From Parasulfuritortus sp036391875 (GTDB lineage Bacteria; Pseudomonadota; Gammaproteobacteria; Burkholderiales; Thiobacillaceae): DNA of 64,000 bases. Position 1 is the first letter of the stretch. Each line of letters begins with the position of its first letter. Location: positions 49,809-113,808 of the forward strand of contig DASVZA010000014.1 in NCBI GenBank assembly GCA_036391875.1, given 5' to 3'. Positions 37,402 through 46,064 of the stretch are shown here, one piece after another. Below the pieces are notes generated by a model. That model was given only the letters and a program-made list of their open reading frames with translations. It was not told the origin of the DNA and searched no databases. The position numbers and the translations under genes are program-made.

Positions 37402-39585
37402 ATGGACGAACTGCAACAGGCCTTCGTACAGGAAAGCGCCGAACAATTGCAGCAGTTGGAAGACGTCCTGCTGTTGCTGGAACAAGCCCCGGAAGATGCG
37501 GAATCGATCAATACCCTGTTCCGGGCCGCGCATACCATCAAGGGCGCGGCCGGCGTCGTGGAATGCGATTACATCGTCGCCTTCACCCACATCATGGAGA
37601 ACCTGCTCGACGAACTCAGGGCTGGCCATCTCGGCGTCACGCCGGAACTGATCGCCCTGCTGCTCAAGTCAGGTGATCACATCCAACGCCTGTTGGGCGT
37701 TTTCTCCGCCGGCGCGGGCCAGCCGGATGTCGATGTCCTGGCCGCCGGCGAACGGTTGTCGGCCGAGCTGCGCATCTACCTGCCGTCCCAGGCGCAGCCG
37801 CCCGGCGTGCCCGCCGAGCGCCGGGACAGCGTGGAGAGCGTGGGCGGCGGTTCGGTCGGCCACGACTGCTGGCACATTTCCATCCGCTTCGGTCGGGACG
37901 TGCTGAAGAACGGCATGGACCCGCTCAATTTCCTGCGCTACCTGACCGGGCTCGGCGAGATCGAGCATCTCACGACGCTGTCCGAAGGCATGCCGACGGC
38001 GGATTCGATGGACCCCGAGGACTGCTACCTGGGCTTCGAGATCGATTTCCGCAGCGACGCCGACAAGGAGGCCATCGAGCGGGTCTTCGCCTTCGTGCGC
38101 GACGATTGTGAACTGCACATCCTGCCGCCCCACACCCGGGTGGCCGAATTCATCGAACTGATCCAGTCCCTGCCCGAGGACACCATGCTGCTCGGCGAGA
38201 TCCTGGTCAAGGCCGGGGCCATCACCCAGGCCGATCTGGTGGCCAGCCTGGTTGCCCAGGACCATCAGGAGAACCAATCGCCGGGCCGGCACAGTCCGAT
38301 CGGCGAGATCCTGGTCGACAGGCAGGTGGTACAGAAGGAAGTGGTCGAGGCGGCCGTCGGCAAGCAGACCCAGGTCAGCGAGAAGAAGGCCCAGGAGGCC
38401 AAGCTGATCCGGGTCCAGGCCGACAAGCTGGATAGCCTCATCGACCTGGTCGGCGAACTGGTGATCGCCGGCGCCTCAGGCGAACTGATGGCCAAGAAAA
38501 GCGGCCAGGCCAGCCTGGTCGAGGCCTATTCGCTGATCTCCAGGCTGGTGGAGGAGATCCGCAACAGCGCGCTGCAACTGCGCATGGTCCAGATCGGCGA
38601 AACCTTCAACCGCTTCCACCGCGTGGTGCGCGACGTCAGCCGCGAGTTGGGCAAGGAGGTGGAACTGCAGATCGGCGGCGGCGAGACCGAACTGGACAAG
38701 TCCGTGGTGGAAAAGATCGGCGACCCGCTCATGCACCTGGTCCGCAACGCCATGGATCACGGCATCGAGACCGCCGACGAGCGCATCGCCAAGGGCAAGC
38801 CTGCCAAGGGCCGGGTTCGCTTCGATGCCCGGCACGATTCCGGCAGCATCGTGGTCGAGGTTTCCGACGATGGTGCCGGCCTCAACCGCGACCGGATACT
38901 GGCCAAGGCGGTGGAGCGCGGTCTGATCCAGGCCGGCGCCAGCTTGGCCGATTCGGATGTCTACAAGCTCATCTTCGAACCCGGCTTCTCGACCGCGGAC
39001 AAGGTCACCAATCTATCAGGGCGCGGCGTCGGCATGGACGTGGTCCGGCGCAACATCGAAGGCCTGCGCGGCAGCGTAGAGGTGGAAAGCCGCCTGGGCG
39101 AGGGCACCGCCTTCCGCATCCGCCTGCCACTGACCTTGGCCATCATCGACGGTTTCCTGGTCGCCGTGGGCAAGTCCTCCTACATCATTCCGCTCGACTT
39201 CGTCGTCGAATGCATGGAGTTAGACCGCAACGACCTGGGCGGGCGGGACTACATCAACCTGCGCGGCGAGGTGCTGCCTTTCCTCCGTTTGCGGGAGTTG
39301 TTCGAGATCGAGGGCGAATCGTCGCGCCGTCAGAACATCATCGTCATCCAGTATGCTGGACAGAAGGCCGGGCTGGTAGTGGATCACCTGATGGGCGAAT
39401 TCCAGACCGTCATCAAACCCTTGGGGCTGCTGTTCCGGCACCTGCAAGGCATCTCCGGCTCGACCATCCTGGGCAGCGGCGAGGTAGCCCTGATACTGGA
39501 TGTGCAGGCGCTGGTCAAACTGGCCGCACAACGCGAATCCGGACAAACCCAGACCGGCCAGGCGAGTAGCCAAGCCGCCCATTGA
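37402..39585 (+). CDS. cheA: CheA chemotaxis histidine kinase with MshEN-like insert
   Basis: The 727-residue kinase starts at ATG 37402. Domains in order are Hpt P1 with His44 (AAHTIKGAAG), a P2-like region (about residues 150-250), an insert with two 24-residue MshEN-like motifs (LLGEILVKAGAITQADL from 263; PIGEILVDRQVVQKEVV from 299), dimerisation P3, the HATPase (HLVRNAMDHGIE, DDGAGL, SGRGVGMDVV), and a CheW-like P5. It phosphorylates CheY and CheB. MshEN motifs bind c-di-GMP in other proteins; whether this pair does is untested. The ATG follows a GGAGAGGG ribosome site. Confidence 0.93.
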   Translation: MDELQQAFVQESAEQLQQLEDVLLLLEQAPEDAESINTLFRAAHTIKGAAGVVECDYIVAFTHIMENLLDELRAGHLGVTPELIALLLKSGDHIQRLLGVFSAGAGQPDVDVLAAGERLSAELRIYLPSQAQPPGVPAERRDSVESVGGGSVGHDCWHISIRFGRDVLKNGMDPLNFLRYLTGLGEIEHLTTLSEGMPTADSMDPEDCYLGFEIDFRSDADKEAIERVFAFVRDDCELHILPPHTRVAEFIELIQSLPEDTMLLGEILVKAGAITQADLVASLVAQDHQENQSPGRHSPIGEILVDRQVVQKEVVEAAVGKQTQVSEKKAQEAKLIRVQADKLDSLIDLVGELVIAGASGELMAKKSGQASLVEAYSLISRLVEEIRNSALQLRMVQIGETFNRFHRVVRDVSRELGKEVELQIGGGETELDKSVVEKIGDPLMHLVRNAMDHGIETADERIAKGKPAKGRVRFDARHDSGSIVVEVSDDGAGLNRDRILAKAVERGLIQAGASLADSDVYKLIFEPGFSTADKVTNLSGRGVGMDVVRRNIEGLRGSVEVESRLGEGTAFRIRLPLTLAIIDGFLVAVGKSSYIIPLDFVVECMELDRNDLGGRDYINLRGEVLPFLRLRELFEIEGESSRRQNIIVIQYAGQKAGLVVDHLMGEFQTVIKPLGLLFRHLQGISGSTILGSGEVALILDVQALVKLAAQRESGQTQTGQASSQAAH

Positions 39586-39615
39586 TTAACCCACGGTCCT
39601 AACCAGGAGACATCC

Positions 39616-41229
39616 ATGTTCAAAAATATGCGTATCGGTACTCGCATCACGGGCGGCTACGCCATCGCCTTGATCCTGATGTTGGTCATCGCCGTGCTCG
39701 GCATCAGCCGAATGGGCAGGCTCAACGACAGCATCGGCGACATGGTCAACGACAAGTATCCGAAGACGGTCTGGGTCAACGATATCTATGCCAACGTGAA
39801 TGTGATCGCGCGTGCCGTACGTAACGTCCTGCTCAACGACAATCCGGACAGCATGGCGAAACAGTTGGACCGCATCCAGGATGCCCGGGGCAAGATCAAA
39901 GACCGGCTGGAAAAGCTGACCGACTCGGTCAAGAGCGACAAGGGCAAGGAATTGCTCGGCAAACTTCAGGCGATCAGGCAGGCCAACTTGGCAAGCCAGG
40001 ACAAGATCATCGCCCTGATCAAGGACGGCAAACATCAAGACGCGGTCGCATTCCTGAACGGCGATTACGCCAAGGATCAAAAGGCCTATTTCGATGCGCT
40101 GGATGAGTTGACCGCCTATCAAGGCGAACTGATGACCGATTCGGGGACCCGGGCCGCCGCTGAATACGCCTCGGCCCGCAGCATCATGTTCACCATCGCC
40201 ATCATTGCGGTGATTCTGGCCGTGTCGATCGCGCTTTGGATCACCCGCAGCATCACCCGTCCGGTCAACGAAGTGGTCGGCGTCGCCGAAAAATTGTCCC
40301 AGGGCGACCTGACGGTGACGATCACGGTGGATTCGAAGGACGAAACCGGCCAGCTCAAGGCCGCCATGCAGGCCATGGTGGAAAAGCTGTCCAGCATCAT
40401 CGGCGAGGTCCATGGCGCTACCGACAACCTGTCTTCTGCGGCCCAGGAAATCTCGGCGACCGCCCAGAGCCTGTCGCAGGCCTCCAGCGAGCAGGCCGCC
40501 AGCGTCGAGGAAACCACCGCCTCGGTCGAGGAGATGTCCGCGTCCATCAACCAGAACGCCGAGAATGCCAAGGTGACCGACTCCATCGCCGGCAAGGCAG
40601 CCAAGGAAGCGACTGAAGGCGGCGAAGCGGTCAAGGGCACGGTGGCCGCCATGAAGCAGATCGCCGACAAGATTGGCATCATCGACGACATCGCCTACCA
40701 GACCAACATGCTGGCGCTCAACGCCGCCATCGAGGCGGCCCGCGCCGGCGAGCACGGCAAGGGCTTCGCCGTGGTAGCGGCCGAAGTGCGCAAGCTGGCC
40801 GAACGCAGCCAGGTCGCGGCCCAGGAGATCGGCGAGCTGGCCAGTTCCAGCGTCGGTACCGCCGAGCGGGCTGGCGCCTTGCTGGACGAGATCGTGCCGT
40901 CGATCAACAAGACCTCCGATCTGGTGCAGGAGATCGCCTCGGCTTCCGACGAGCAGTCGACCGGCGTCGGCCAGATCAATACCGCGATGGGGCAACTGAA
41001 CCAGTTGACCCAGCAGAATGCCAGCGCCTCCGAGGAACTGGCCGCGACGGCCGAGGAAATGGGCGGTCAGGCGGAGCAACTGCAGCAGCTCATGCAGTTC
41101 TTCCGGCTGGGCAACCAACAAGATGGGGGCGGGAGAGTCAAGCCCGCCACCAAGGTGGCGCACAAGGCTCTGGCCGCACCTCGTCAAACGGCTGCCAAAA
41201 TCGACGCTGCCGACTTCGAGCGGTTCTGA
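39616..41229 (+). CDS. Methyl-accepting chemotaxis protein with four-helix-bundle sensor
   Basis: The 537-residue transducer has TM1 (about residues 12-31), a periplasmic 4HB_MCP domain, TM2 (about 190-210), HAMP (about 212-265, RSITRPVNEVVGVAEKLSQGDL in two parts) and the signalling domain with tip IAYQTNMLALNAAIEAARAGE (split) and FAVVAAEVRKLAERS. The extreme C-terminus DFERF resembles the CheR/CheB tethering pentapeptide (NWETF) on a flexible linker; cheR and cheB are in the same cluster. The ligand is unknown. Confidence 0.93.
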   Translation: MFKNMRIGTRITGGYAIALILMLVIAVLGISRMGRLNDSIGDMVNDKYPKTVWVNDIYANVNVIARAVRNVLLNDNPDSMAKQLDRIQDARGKIKDRLEKLTDSVKSDKGKELLGKLQAIRQANLASQDKIIALIKDGKHQDAVAFLNGDYAKDQKAYFDALDELTAYQGELMTDSGTRAAAEYASARSIMFTIAIIAVILAVSIALWITRSITRPVNEVVGVAEKLSQGDLTVTITVDSKDETGQLKAAMQAMVEKLSSIIGEVHGATDNLSSAAQEISATAQSLSQASSEQAASVEETTASVEEMSASINQNAENAKVTDSIAGKAAKEATEGGEAVKGTVAAMKQIADKIGIIDDIAYQTNMLALNAAIEAARAGEHGKGFAVVAAEVRKLAERSQVAAQEIGELASSSVGTAERAGALLDEIVPSINKTSDLVQEIASASDEQSTGVGQINTAMGQLNQLTQQNASASEELAATAEEMGGQAEQLQQLMQFFRLGNQQDGGGRVKPATKVAHKALAAPRQTAAKIDAADFERF

Positions 41230-41241
41230 ACGGAGACGGCC

Positions 41242-41808
41242 ATGACTCAAACCAATCAGCCGGAAAAGAACGCTTTGGCGGCTGTATCAGCGACTCAGTC
41301 CGGTGGCGCGACCGACAATCGCCAGTACCTGACCTTCAGCGTCGGGGGCGAGGTGTTCGCCATCGGTATCCTCAACATCAAGGAAATCATCGAGTACGGC
41401 AACCTGACCGAGATTCCCATGATGCCGGGCTTCATCCGCGGGGTGATCAACCTGCGCGGCGCCGTGGTGCCGGTCATCGACCTGTCGGTCCGCTTCGGCC
41501 GGCAGCAGACCCGGATCGCCCGCCGGACCAGCATCGTCATCATCGAAGTGGACAGCGAGAACGGCAAGCAGGATATCGGCATCGTGGTCGACGCCGTGCA
41601 CGAGGTGCTGGAAATCATGGCCGGCGACACCGAGCCGGCGCCGGCATTCGGGGCCAAGATACGTACCGACTTCATCCAAGGCATGGGCAAGGTGGGCGGA
41701 AAGTTCGTCATCATCCTGAATATCGATCGTGTACTCTCGGTCGAGGAAATGGCTATGCTTGGCGAGGTCGGCGCAAACAGCACGTCAATTCAATCAGATC
41801 GATACTGA
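41242..41808 (+). CDS. cheW: CheW chemotaxis coupling protein
   Basis: The 188-residue scaffold links receptors to CheA. The CheW fold starts at YLTFSVGGEVFAIGILNIKEI (across residues about 30-50) and includes PGFIRGVINLRGAVVPVIDL. The N-terminal 28 residues and C-terminal tail are extra. It begins 12 bp after the MCP stop, so the two are co-transcribed. Confidence 0.95.
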   Translation: MTQTNQPEKNALAAVSATQSGGATDNRQYLTFSVGGEVFAIGILNIKEIIEYGNLTEIPMMPGFIRGVINLRGAVVPVIDLSVRFGRQQTRIARRTSIVIIEVDSENGKQDIGIVVDAVHEVLEIMAGDTEPAPAFGAKIRTDFIQGMGKVGGKFVIILNIDRVLSVEEMAMLGEVGANSTSIQSDRY

Positions 41809-41966
41809 TTTTTTTGAAAGTAAATTACTAGCATTTGCGCCGTACGCTGCCTGCAAAATCACTTTATCGCGCCGGGATGCCATGGCTTAATGCTCGAATA
41901 AGCCGTCCTGGCTGGCTTTGACCACCATGCGGGCCGTCCGAATGTTTTTGCTTTTTTTACGCCGAC

Positions 41967-42776
41967 TTGAGCAATCTGACCATCACCGAGCAGGAGTTTC
42001 ATCAACTTCGCCGTCTGCTCTATCAAACCGCAGGCATTTCACTCGCAGAAAGTAAGAAACTGCTGGTCGTGGGCCGCTTGAACAAACGGCTTCACAGCCA
42101 CGGCTACGACAGCTTCACACCCTATCTGCGCCGGATCATTGCCGGTGACGAGTCCGAGTTGCGGGTGATGATCGACCTGCTGACGACCAACGAAACCTCC
42201 TTTTTCCGCGAGGCCAAGCACTTCGATCTGCTGCGCGAACGGGTGCTGGCGCGCCCCGACCGGCGATCGCCGATTTCGATCTGGAGCGCGGCCTGTTCGA
42301 GCGGCGAGGAGCCTTACACCATCGCCATGGTATTGATGAATGCGCTGGGCTCCTCGGTGTCCTGGGACATCCTGGCGACCGACATCAGCACTCGTATCCT
42401 GGAGCGGGCGCAGTCTGCCCATTACGCCATGGAACGGGCTCAGAACATTCCGCCCGACTATCTGCGCAAATATTGCCTTAAGGGTGTCCGCAGCCAGGAA
42501 GGTACTTTCCTGATTGCGCCCGAATTGAGGGAGCGAGTCCGCTTCCGGCACCTCAACCTGACCCAGCCCCTGCCCAACGAGATCGGCTCGTTCGACTATA
42601 TTTTCCTGCGCAACGTGATGATCTATTTCGATCTTGAGACCAAAAAGAAGGTTGTTTCGGCGATGCTGCCCAAGCTGCGCAAGGGGGGATATTTCTTCGT
42701 CGGCCACTCCGAATCCCTGAACGGCATCAGCAACCAGCTCACGCCCGTCTGCCCCAGCATTTACCGGAAACCATGA
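41967..42776 (+). CDS. cheR: CheR chemotaxis receptor methyltransferase
   Basis: The 269-residue enzyme methylates receptor glutamates using SAM. It has the N-terminal helical domain, LLTTNETSFFREAKHF, the SAM motif IWSAACSSGEEPYTIAM and FLRNVMIYFD. The start is uncertain: TTG 41967 is the only in-frame candidate at the right place and has no ribosome site. The 158 bp gap before it holds two T-runs and a weak FliA-like sequence (TAAATTAC, 10 bp, GCCGTACG at 41821-41846). The stop overlaps the cheD start (ATGA). Confidence 0.93.
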   Translation: MSNLTITEQEFHQLRRLLYQTAGISLAESKKLLVVGRLNKRLHSHGYDSFTPYLRRIIAGDESELRVMIDLLTTNETSFFREAKHFDLLRERVLARPDRRSPISIWSAACSSGEEPYTIAMVLMNALGSSVSWDILATDISTRILERAQSAHYAMERAQNIPPDYLRKYCLKGVRSQEGTFLIAPELRERVRFRHLNLTQPLPNEIGSFDYIFLRNVMIYFDLETKKKVVSAMLPKLRKGGYFFVGHSESLNGISNQLTPVCPSIYRKP

Positions 42777-43282
42777 GCGCCCACAACCATTTGGAAATCT
42801 TCCTCAATCCCGGCGAGTTCTATTTCGGCAGCGGCCATTTGCGCCTGTCGACCCTGCTCGGCTCCTGCGTGTCGATCACCCTGTGGCATCCATTGCGCCG
42901 GGTCGGCGGCATGTGCCATTACATGCTCGATTCGCGCGGCGTGTATCCCGATACCTATGATGGCAAATACGCCGACGAGGCGATGGCCATGTTTCTGGCC
43001 GAAATCAGGAAATACAAAACCCATCCGTCCGAATACCAGGTCAAGGTATTCGGCGGCAGCAACATGCTGGCAGCCAACAAGCCAAAGGAGGCTGGGCTGG
43101 AGATCGGCGCACGCAATGTCGAGGCGGCCGACTATCTGCTGATCCAATACGGCTTCAAGGATATCCGGGCACGCCACGTCGGCGGCAGCGGCCATCGCCG
43201 GCTCCTGTTCGATTTGTGGAACGGCGACGCCTGGGTGAAATACCACGCCTCGGCACCGAGTTGTACCATCGTCGGGACTTGA
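42773..43282 (+). CDS. cheD: CheD receptor glutamine deamidase
   Basis: The 169-residue protein has the CheD catalytic Cys in LLGSCVSI and His in GGMCHYML, plus the C-terminal VGGSGHRRLLFDLWNG. It deamidates receptor glutamines and can interact with CheC. Translation is coupled to cheR. It is followed by cheB after 11 bp. Confidence 0.93.
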   Translation: MSAHNHLEIFLNPGEFYFGSGHLRLSTLLGSCVSITLWHPLRRVGGMCHYMLDSRGVYPDTYDGKYADEAMAMFLAEIRKYKTHPSEYQVKVFGGSNMLAANKPKEAGLEIGARNVEAADYLLIQYGFKDIRARHVGGSGHRRLLFDLWNGDAWVKYHASAPSCTIVGT

Positions 43283-43293
43283 GAGAGGAAAGC

Positions 43294-44400
43294 ATGAAAA
43301 AGATAGGCGTAATGGTCATCGACGACTCCGCCGTGGTACGCCAGGTGGTGAAGCAGGCGCTCGACATGGACCCTTCCATTGAAGTCATCGGTGCCGCCTC
43401 GGATCCGATCTTCGCCATGAGCAAGATGAAGGAGCGCTGGCCCGACGTGATCGTGCTCGACATCGAAATGCCGCGCATGGACGGGCTGACCTTCCTCAGG
43501 AAGATCATGGCCGAGCGGCCGACGCCGGTGGTGATCTGTTCCTCGTTGACCACCAAGGGTGCCGAGACCACGCTGCAGGCCCTCTCGGCCGGTGCGGTGA
43601 CCATCATCACCAAGCCCACCGCCAAGCTGAAACAATTTCTGGAGGACTCCTCCAATCAACTGATCGGCGCCGTCAAGGCAGCGGCTCGGGCCAATGTCAG
43701 CCGGCTGTTGCCCAAGGCCATTACCCCCGCCTCCGCCGCGGCCGTGCCGCCCAAGCTGACCGCCGACGCGATCCTGGCGGCGCCTAGCTCAGGCGCCATG
43801 GCACAGACCACCGAGCGGGTGATCGCAATGGGTACCTCGACCGGCGGCACCCAGGCGTTGGAAGCGGTCTTGACCGCGCTGCCGCGCATCGTCCCCGGCA
43901 TCGTGGTGGTCCAGCACATGCCGGAAAAATTCACGGCCTCATTCGCGGAACGCCTGAACAGCTTGTGCCAGGTCGAGGTCAAGGAGGCTCAGAACAACGA
44001 CCGGGTGATTCCGGGCCGGGTGCTGATCGCCCCGGGGGGGCGGCACATGCTCCTGAAGCGGAGCGGGGCGCAGTATCTGGTCGAGGTGGTGGACGGCCCC
44101 CTGGTCAGCCGGCACAAGCCTTCGGTCGACGTGCTGTTCCGTTCGGTGGCCAAGGCGGCCGGCAAGAACGCCATCGGCATCATCATGACCGGCATGGGCG
44201 ACGACGGCGCGCACGGCATGAAGGAGATGTTCGAGGCCGGCGCCCAGACCATCGCCCAGGACGAGCGGACCTGCGTCGTGTTCGGCATGCCCAAGGAGGC
44301 GATCAAGCTGGGCGGGGTCCAGGAAGTGCTGCCGCTGGAGGCCATCCCGGACTCGATCATCGCCGCCGGCCGCAGCATGGGCTGGAAGAACGCCATGTAG
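43294..44400 (+). CDS. cheB: CheB protein-glutamate methylesterase / response regulator
   Basis: The 368-residue protein starts at ATG 43294 after GAGAGAGGAA; longer in-frame starts run into cheD. The receiver domain has Asp10-Asp11 and phospho-acceptor Asp56 (LDIEMPRMDG). The methylesterase domain has the catalytic triad motifs GTSTGGTQAL (Ser), VVQHMP (His) and MTGMGDDGAHGM (Asp). It removes methyl groups added by CheR. It ends the chemotaxis cluster and converges on amrS, with 24 bp between. Confidence 0.96.
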   Translation: MKKIGVMVIDDSAVVRQVVKQALDMDPSIEVIGAASDPIFAMSKMKERWPDVIVLDIEMPRMDGLTFLRKIMAERPTPVVICSSLTTKGAETTLQALSAGAVTIITKPTAKLKQFLEDSSNQLIGAVKAAARANVSRLLPKAITPASAAAVPPKLTADAILAAPSSGAMAQTTERVIAMGTSTGGTQALEAVLTALPRIVPGIVVVQHMPEKFTASFAERLNSLCQVEVKEAQNNDRVIPGRVLIAPGGRHMLLKRSGAQYLVEVVDGPLVSRHKPSVDVLFRSVAKAAGKNAIGIIMTGMGDDGAHGMKEMFEAGAQTIAQDERTCVVFGMPKEAIKLGGVQEVLPLEAIPDSIIAAGRSMGWKNAM

Positions 44401-44424
44401 GACGATCCGGCGTGGCCGCCGCGG

Positions 44425-45516
44425 TCAATCCGCGGTGGCGTGCATGGCGACCGGTATGCGTCGAGCCCCGAACGGCCGGCCGAATTTCTGGAACCTCCCG
44501 GCCACGGCCGCGCCGCAGCGCGGACAGCAGCCGTCCTCGGTCAGGTGGTAGTCCGGAATCTCGTACCAGTCGCGCTGGATGACCGCGGTGCGGCAGGATG
44601 GGCAGTAGGTCGTGCCGCCCTCGGGGTCGTGCACATTGCCGGTGTAGACGTAATGCAGTCCGGTTTCCATGGCGATGCGCCGGGCCCGGGTCAGGGTCTC
44701 GGGCGGGGTCGGCGGCCGGTCCAGCATCTTGTAGTCGGGGTGGAAGGCCGAGAAGTGGAGGGGCACGGAGGGCCCCAACTCTTTCAGTATCCATTCGGCC
44801 AGGCGGTGCAGTTCGTCGTCGCCGTCGTTCAGGCCCGGGATCAGCAGAGTGGTGATCTCCAGCCAGACGTCGGTCTCATGCTTGAGGTAGACCAGGGTGT
44901 CCAGCACCGGCTGCAGATGGCCGCCGCAGTTCTTCACGTAGAACTCGTCGGTGAAACCCTTCAGGTCGACGTTGGCGGCATCCATCAAAGCGAAGAACTC
45001 GGCGCGCGGTTCGGCGTGGATGTAGCCGGCGGTGACGGCGACGTTCTTCAGGCCTTCATCGTGGCAGGCCCGCGCCGTGTCGATCGCGTACTCGGCGAAG
45101 ATAACCGGGTCGTTGTAGGTGTAGGCGACGCTCTTGCAGCCCATCCGCTTCGCGGTGCGGGCGATTTCGGCCGGCGCCGCGGCGTCCATCAGGCGGTCCA
45201 TGTCCTTCGATTTGGAAATGTCCCAGTTCTGGCAGAACTTGCAGGCCAGGTTGCAGCCGGCGGTACCGAACGAGAACACCGAGGTGCCCGGATAGAAATG
45301 GTTGAGCGGTTTCTTCTCGATCGGATCGATGCAGAAGCCGGAACTGCGGCCGTAGGTGGTGAGCACCATGGCGCCGTTCTCCATCTTGCGCACGAAGCAG
45401 GCGCCGCGCTGGCCTTCGTGCAGCTTGCAGTCTCGGGGGCAAAGGTCGCATTGGATGCGGCCGTCTTCGATCGGGTGCCACCAGCGGCCGGGGTGGCTGG
45501 TTTCAGGTATGGTCAT
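44425..45516 (-). CDS. amrS: AmmeMemoRadiSam system radical SAM enzyme
   Basis: The 363-residue protein is a radical SAM enzyme of the pyruvate-formate-lyase-activating type, with the 4Fe-4S motif CNLACKFC (Cys88, 92, 95). An N-terminal cysteine set (CDLCPRDC, residues 23-30) and a C-terminal zinc-ribbon-like pair (CPSC, CPRC) may hold further metals. The reaction is unknown. It is the last gene of a three-gene cassette and its start overlaps the amrA stop (ATGA). Convergent with cheB. Confidence 0.92.
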   Translation of the reverse strand: MTIPETSHPGRWWHPIEDGRIQCDLCPRDCKLHEGQRGACFVRKMENGAMVLTTYGRSSGFCIDPIEKKPLNHFYPGTSVFSFGTAGCNLACKFCQNWDISKSKDMDRLMDAAAPAEIARTAKRMGCKSVAYTYNDPVIFAEYAIDTARACHDEGLKNVAVTAGYIHAEPRAEFFALMDAANVDLKGFTDEFYVKNCGGHLQPVLDTLVYLKHETDVWLEITTLLIPGLNDGDDELHRLAEWILKELGPSVPLHFSAFHPDYKMLDRPPTPPETLTRARRIAMETGLHYVYTGNVHDPEGGTTYCPSCRTAVIQRDWYEIPDYHLTEDGCCPRCGAAVAGRFQKFGRPFGARRIPVAMHATAD

Positions 45517-46064
45517 GGCGTGTCCTCGTATTTGGCGACGGTGTAGCGGGAAATCTGCACCGAATCGGACCAGAAATCGGCCGGCAGGCCGGCCTTGCGT
45601 TTCAGTTGGGCGATGAATTGGCGCGGATCTGGCAACTGTTCCCAGACCTGGGGCAGGAAGGTCGCGCGGTGCCAGCCGGACTGCAGGACCACGCCGTCGG
45701 TGCCGGGGCGCAATTGGCCCAGTGCATCTTCTTCGCTGGTGAAATGCATGGCTTCCGGCGCACTGAGGATCGAAACCTCGATGTGGACGCGGTCCAGTTC
45801 GTCTCGTTCGATGGGCGTAAAGCGCGGATCGTGGAAGGCCGCTGCCTGGGCGTTGGCCTCCAGATCACGGCCCAGCGACCGGTGGGCCTCCAGCGAGCCG
45901 ATGCAGCCGCGCAACTGGCCGTCCAGGGTCAAGGTGACGAACACCGCGCCGGGCTCTTCCAGCCAGGCGGGATGGGGCAGGGTGGGCGCATCGATGCCGA
46001 ACTGGCGGGCGATCGCGGCCCGGGCCAGCTCGGTCAGCAGGCGGCCTTTGCCTTCAGTGTTCAT
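45513..46064 (-). CDS. amrA: AmmeMemoRadiSam system protein A (AMMECR1 domain)
   Basis: The 183-residue protein is a complete AMMECR1 domain with the invariant LRGCIGSLEAHRSLG (residues about 50-64) and FHDPRF. The domain is also found in a human protein linked to a developmental syndrome, but its chemistry is unknown. I use ATG 46064, which overlaps the amrB 3' end by 11 bp; an upstream ATG at 46094 adds a Pro/Arg-rich start and is less likely. It always travels with the Memo-like and radical SAM genes in this type of cassette. Confidence 0.9.
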   Translation of the reverse strand: MNTEGKGRLLTELARAAIARQFGIDAPTLPHPAWLEEPGAVFVTLTLDGQLRGCIGSLEAHRSLGRDLEANAQAAAFHDPRFTPIERDELDRVHIEVSILSAPEAMHFTSEEDALGQLRPGTDGVVLQSGWHRATFLPQVWEQLPDPRQFIAQLKRKAGLPADFWSDSVQISRYTVAKYEDTP

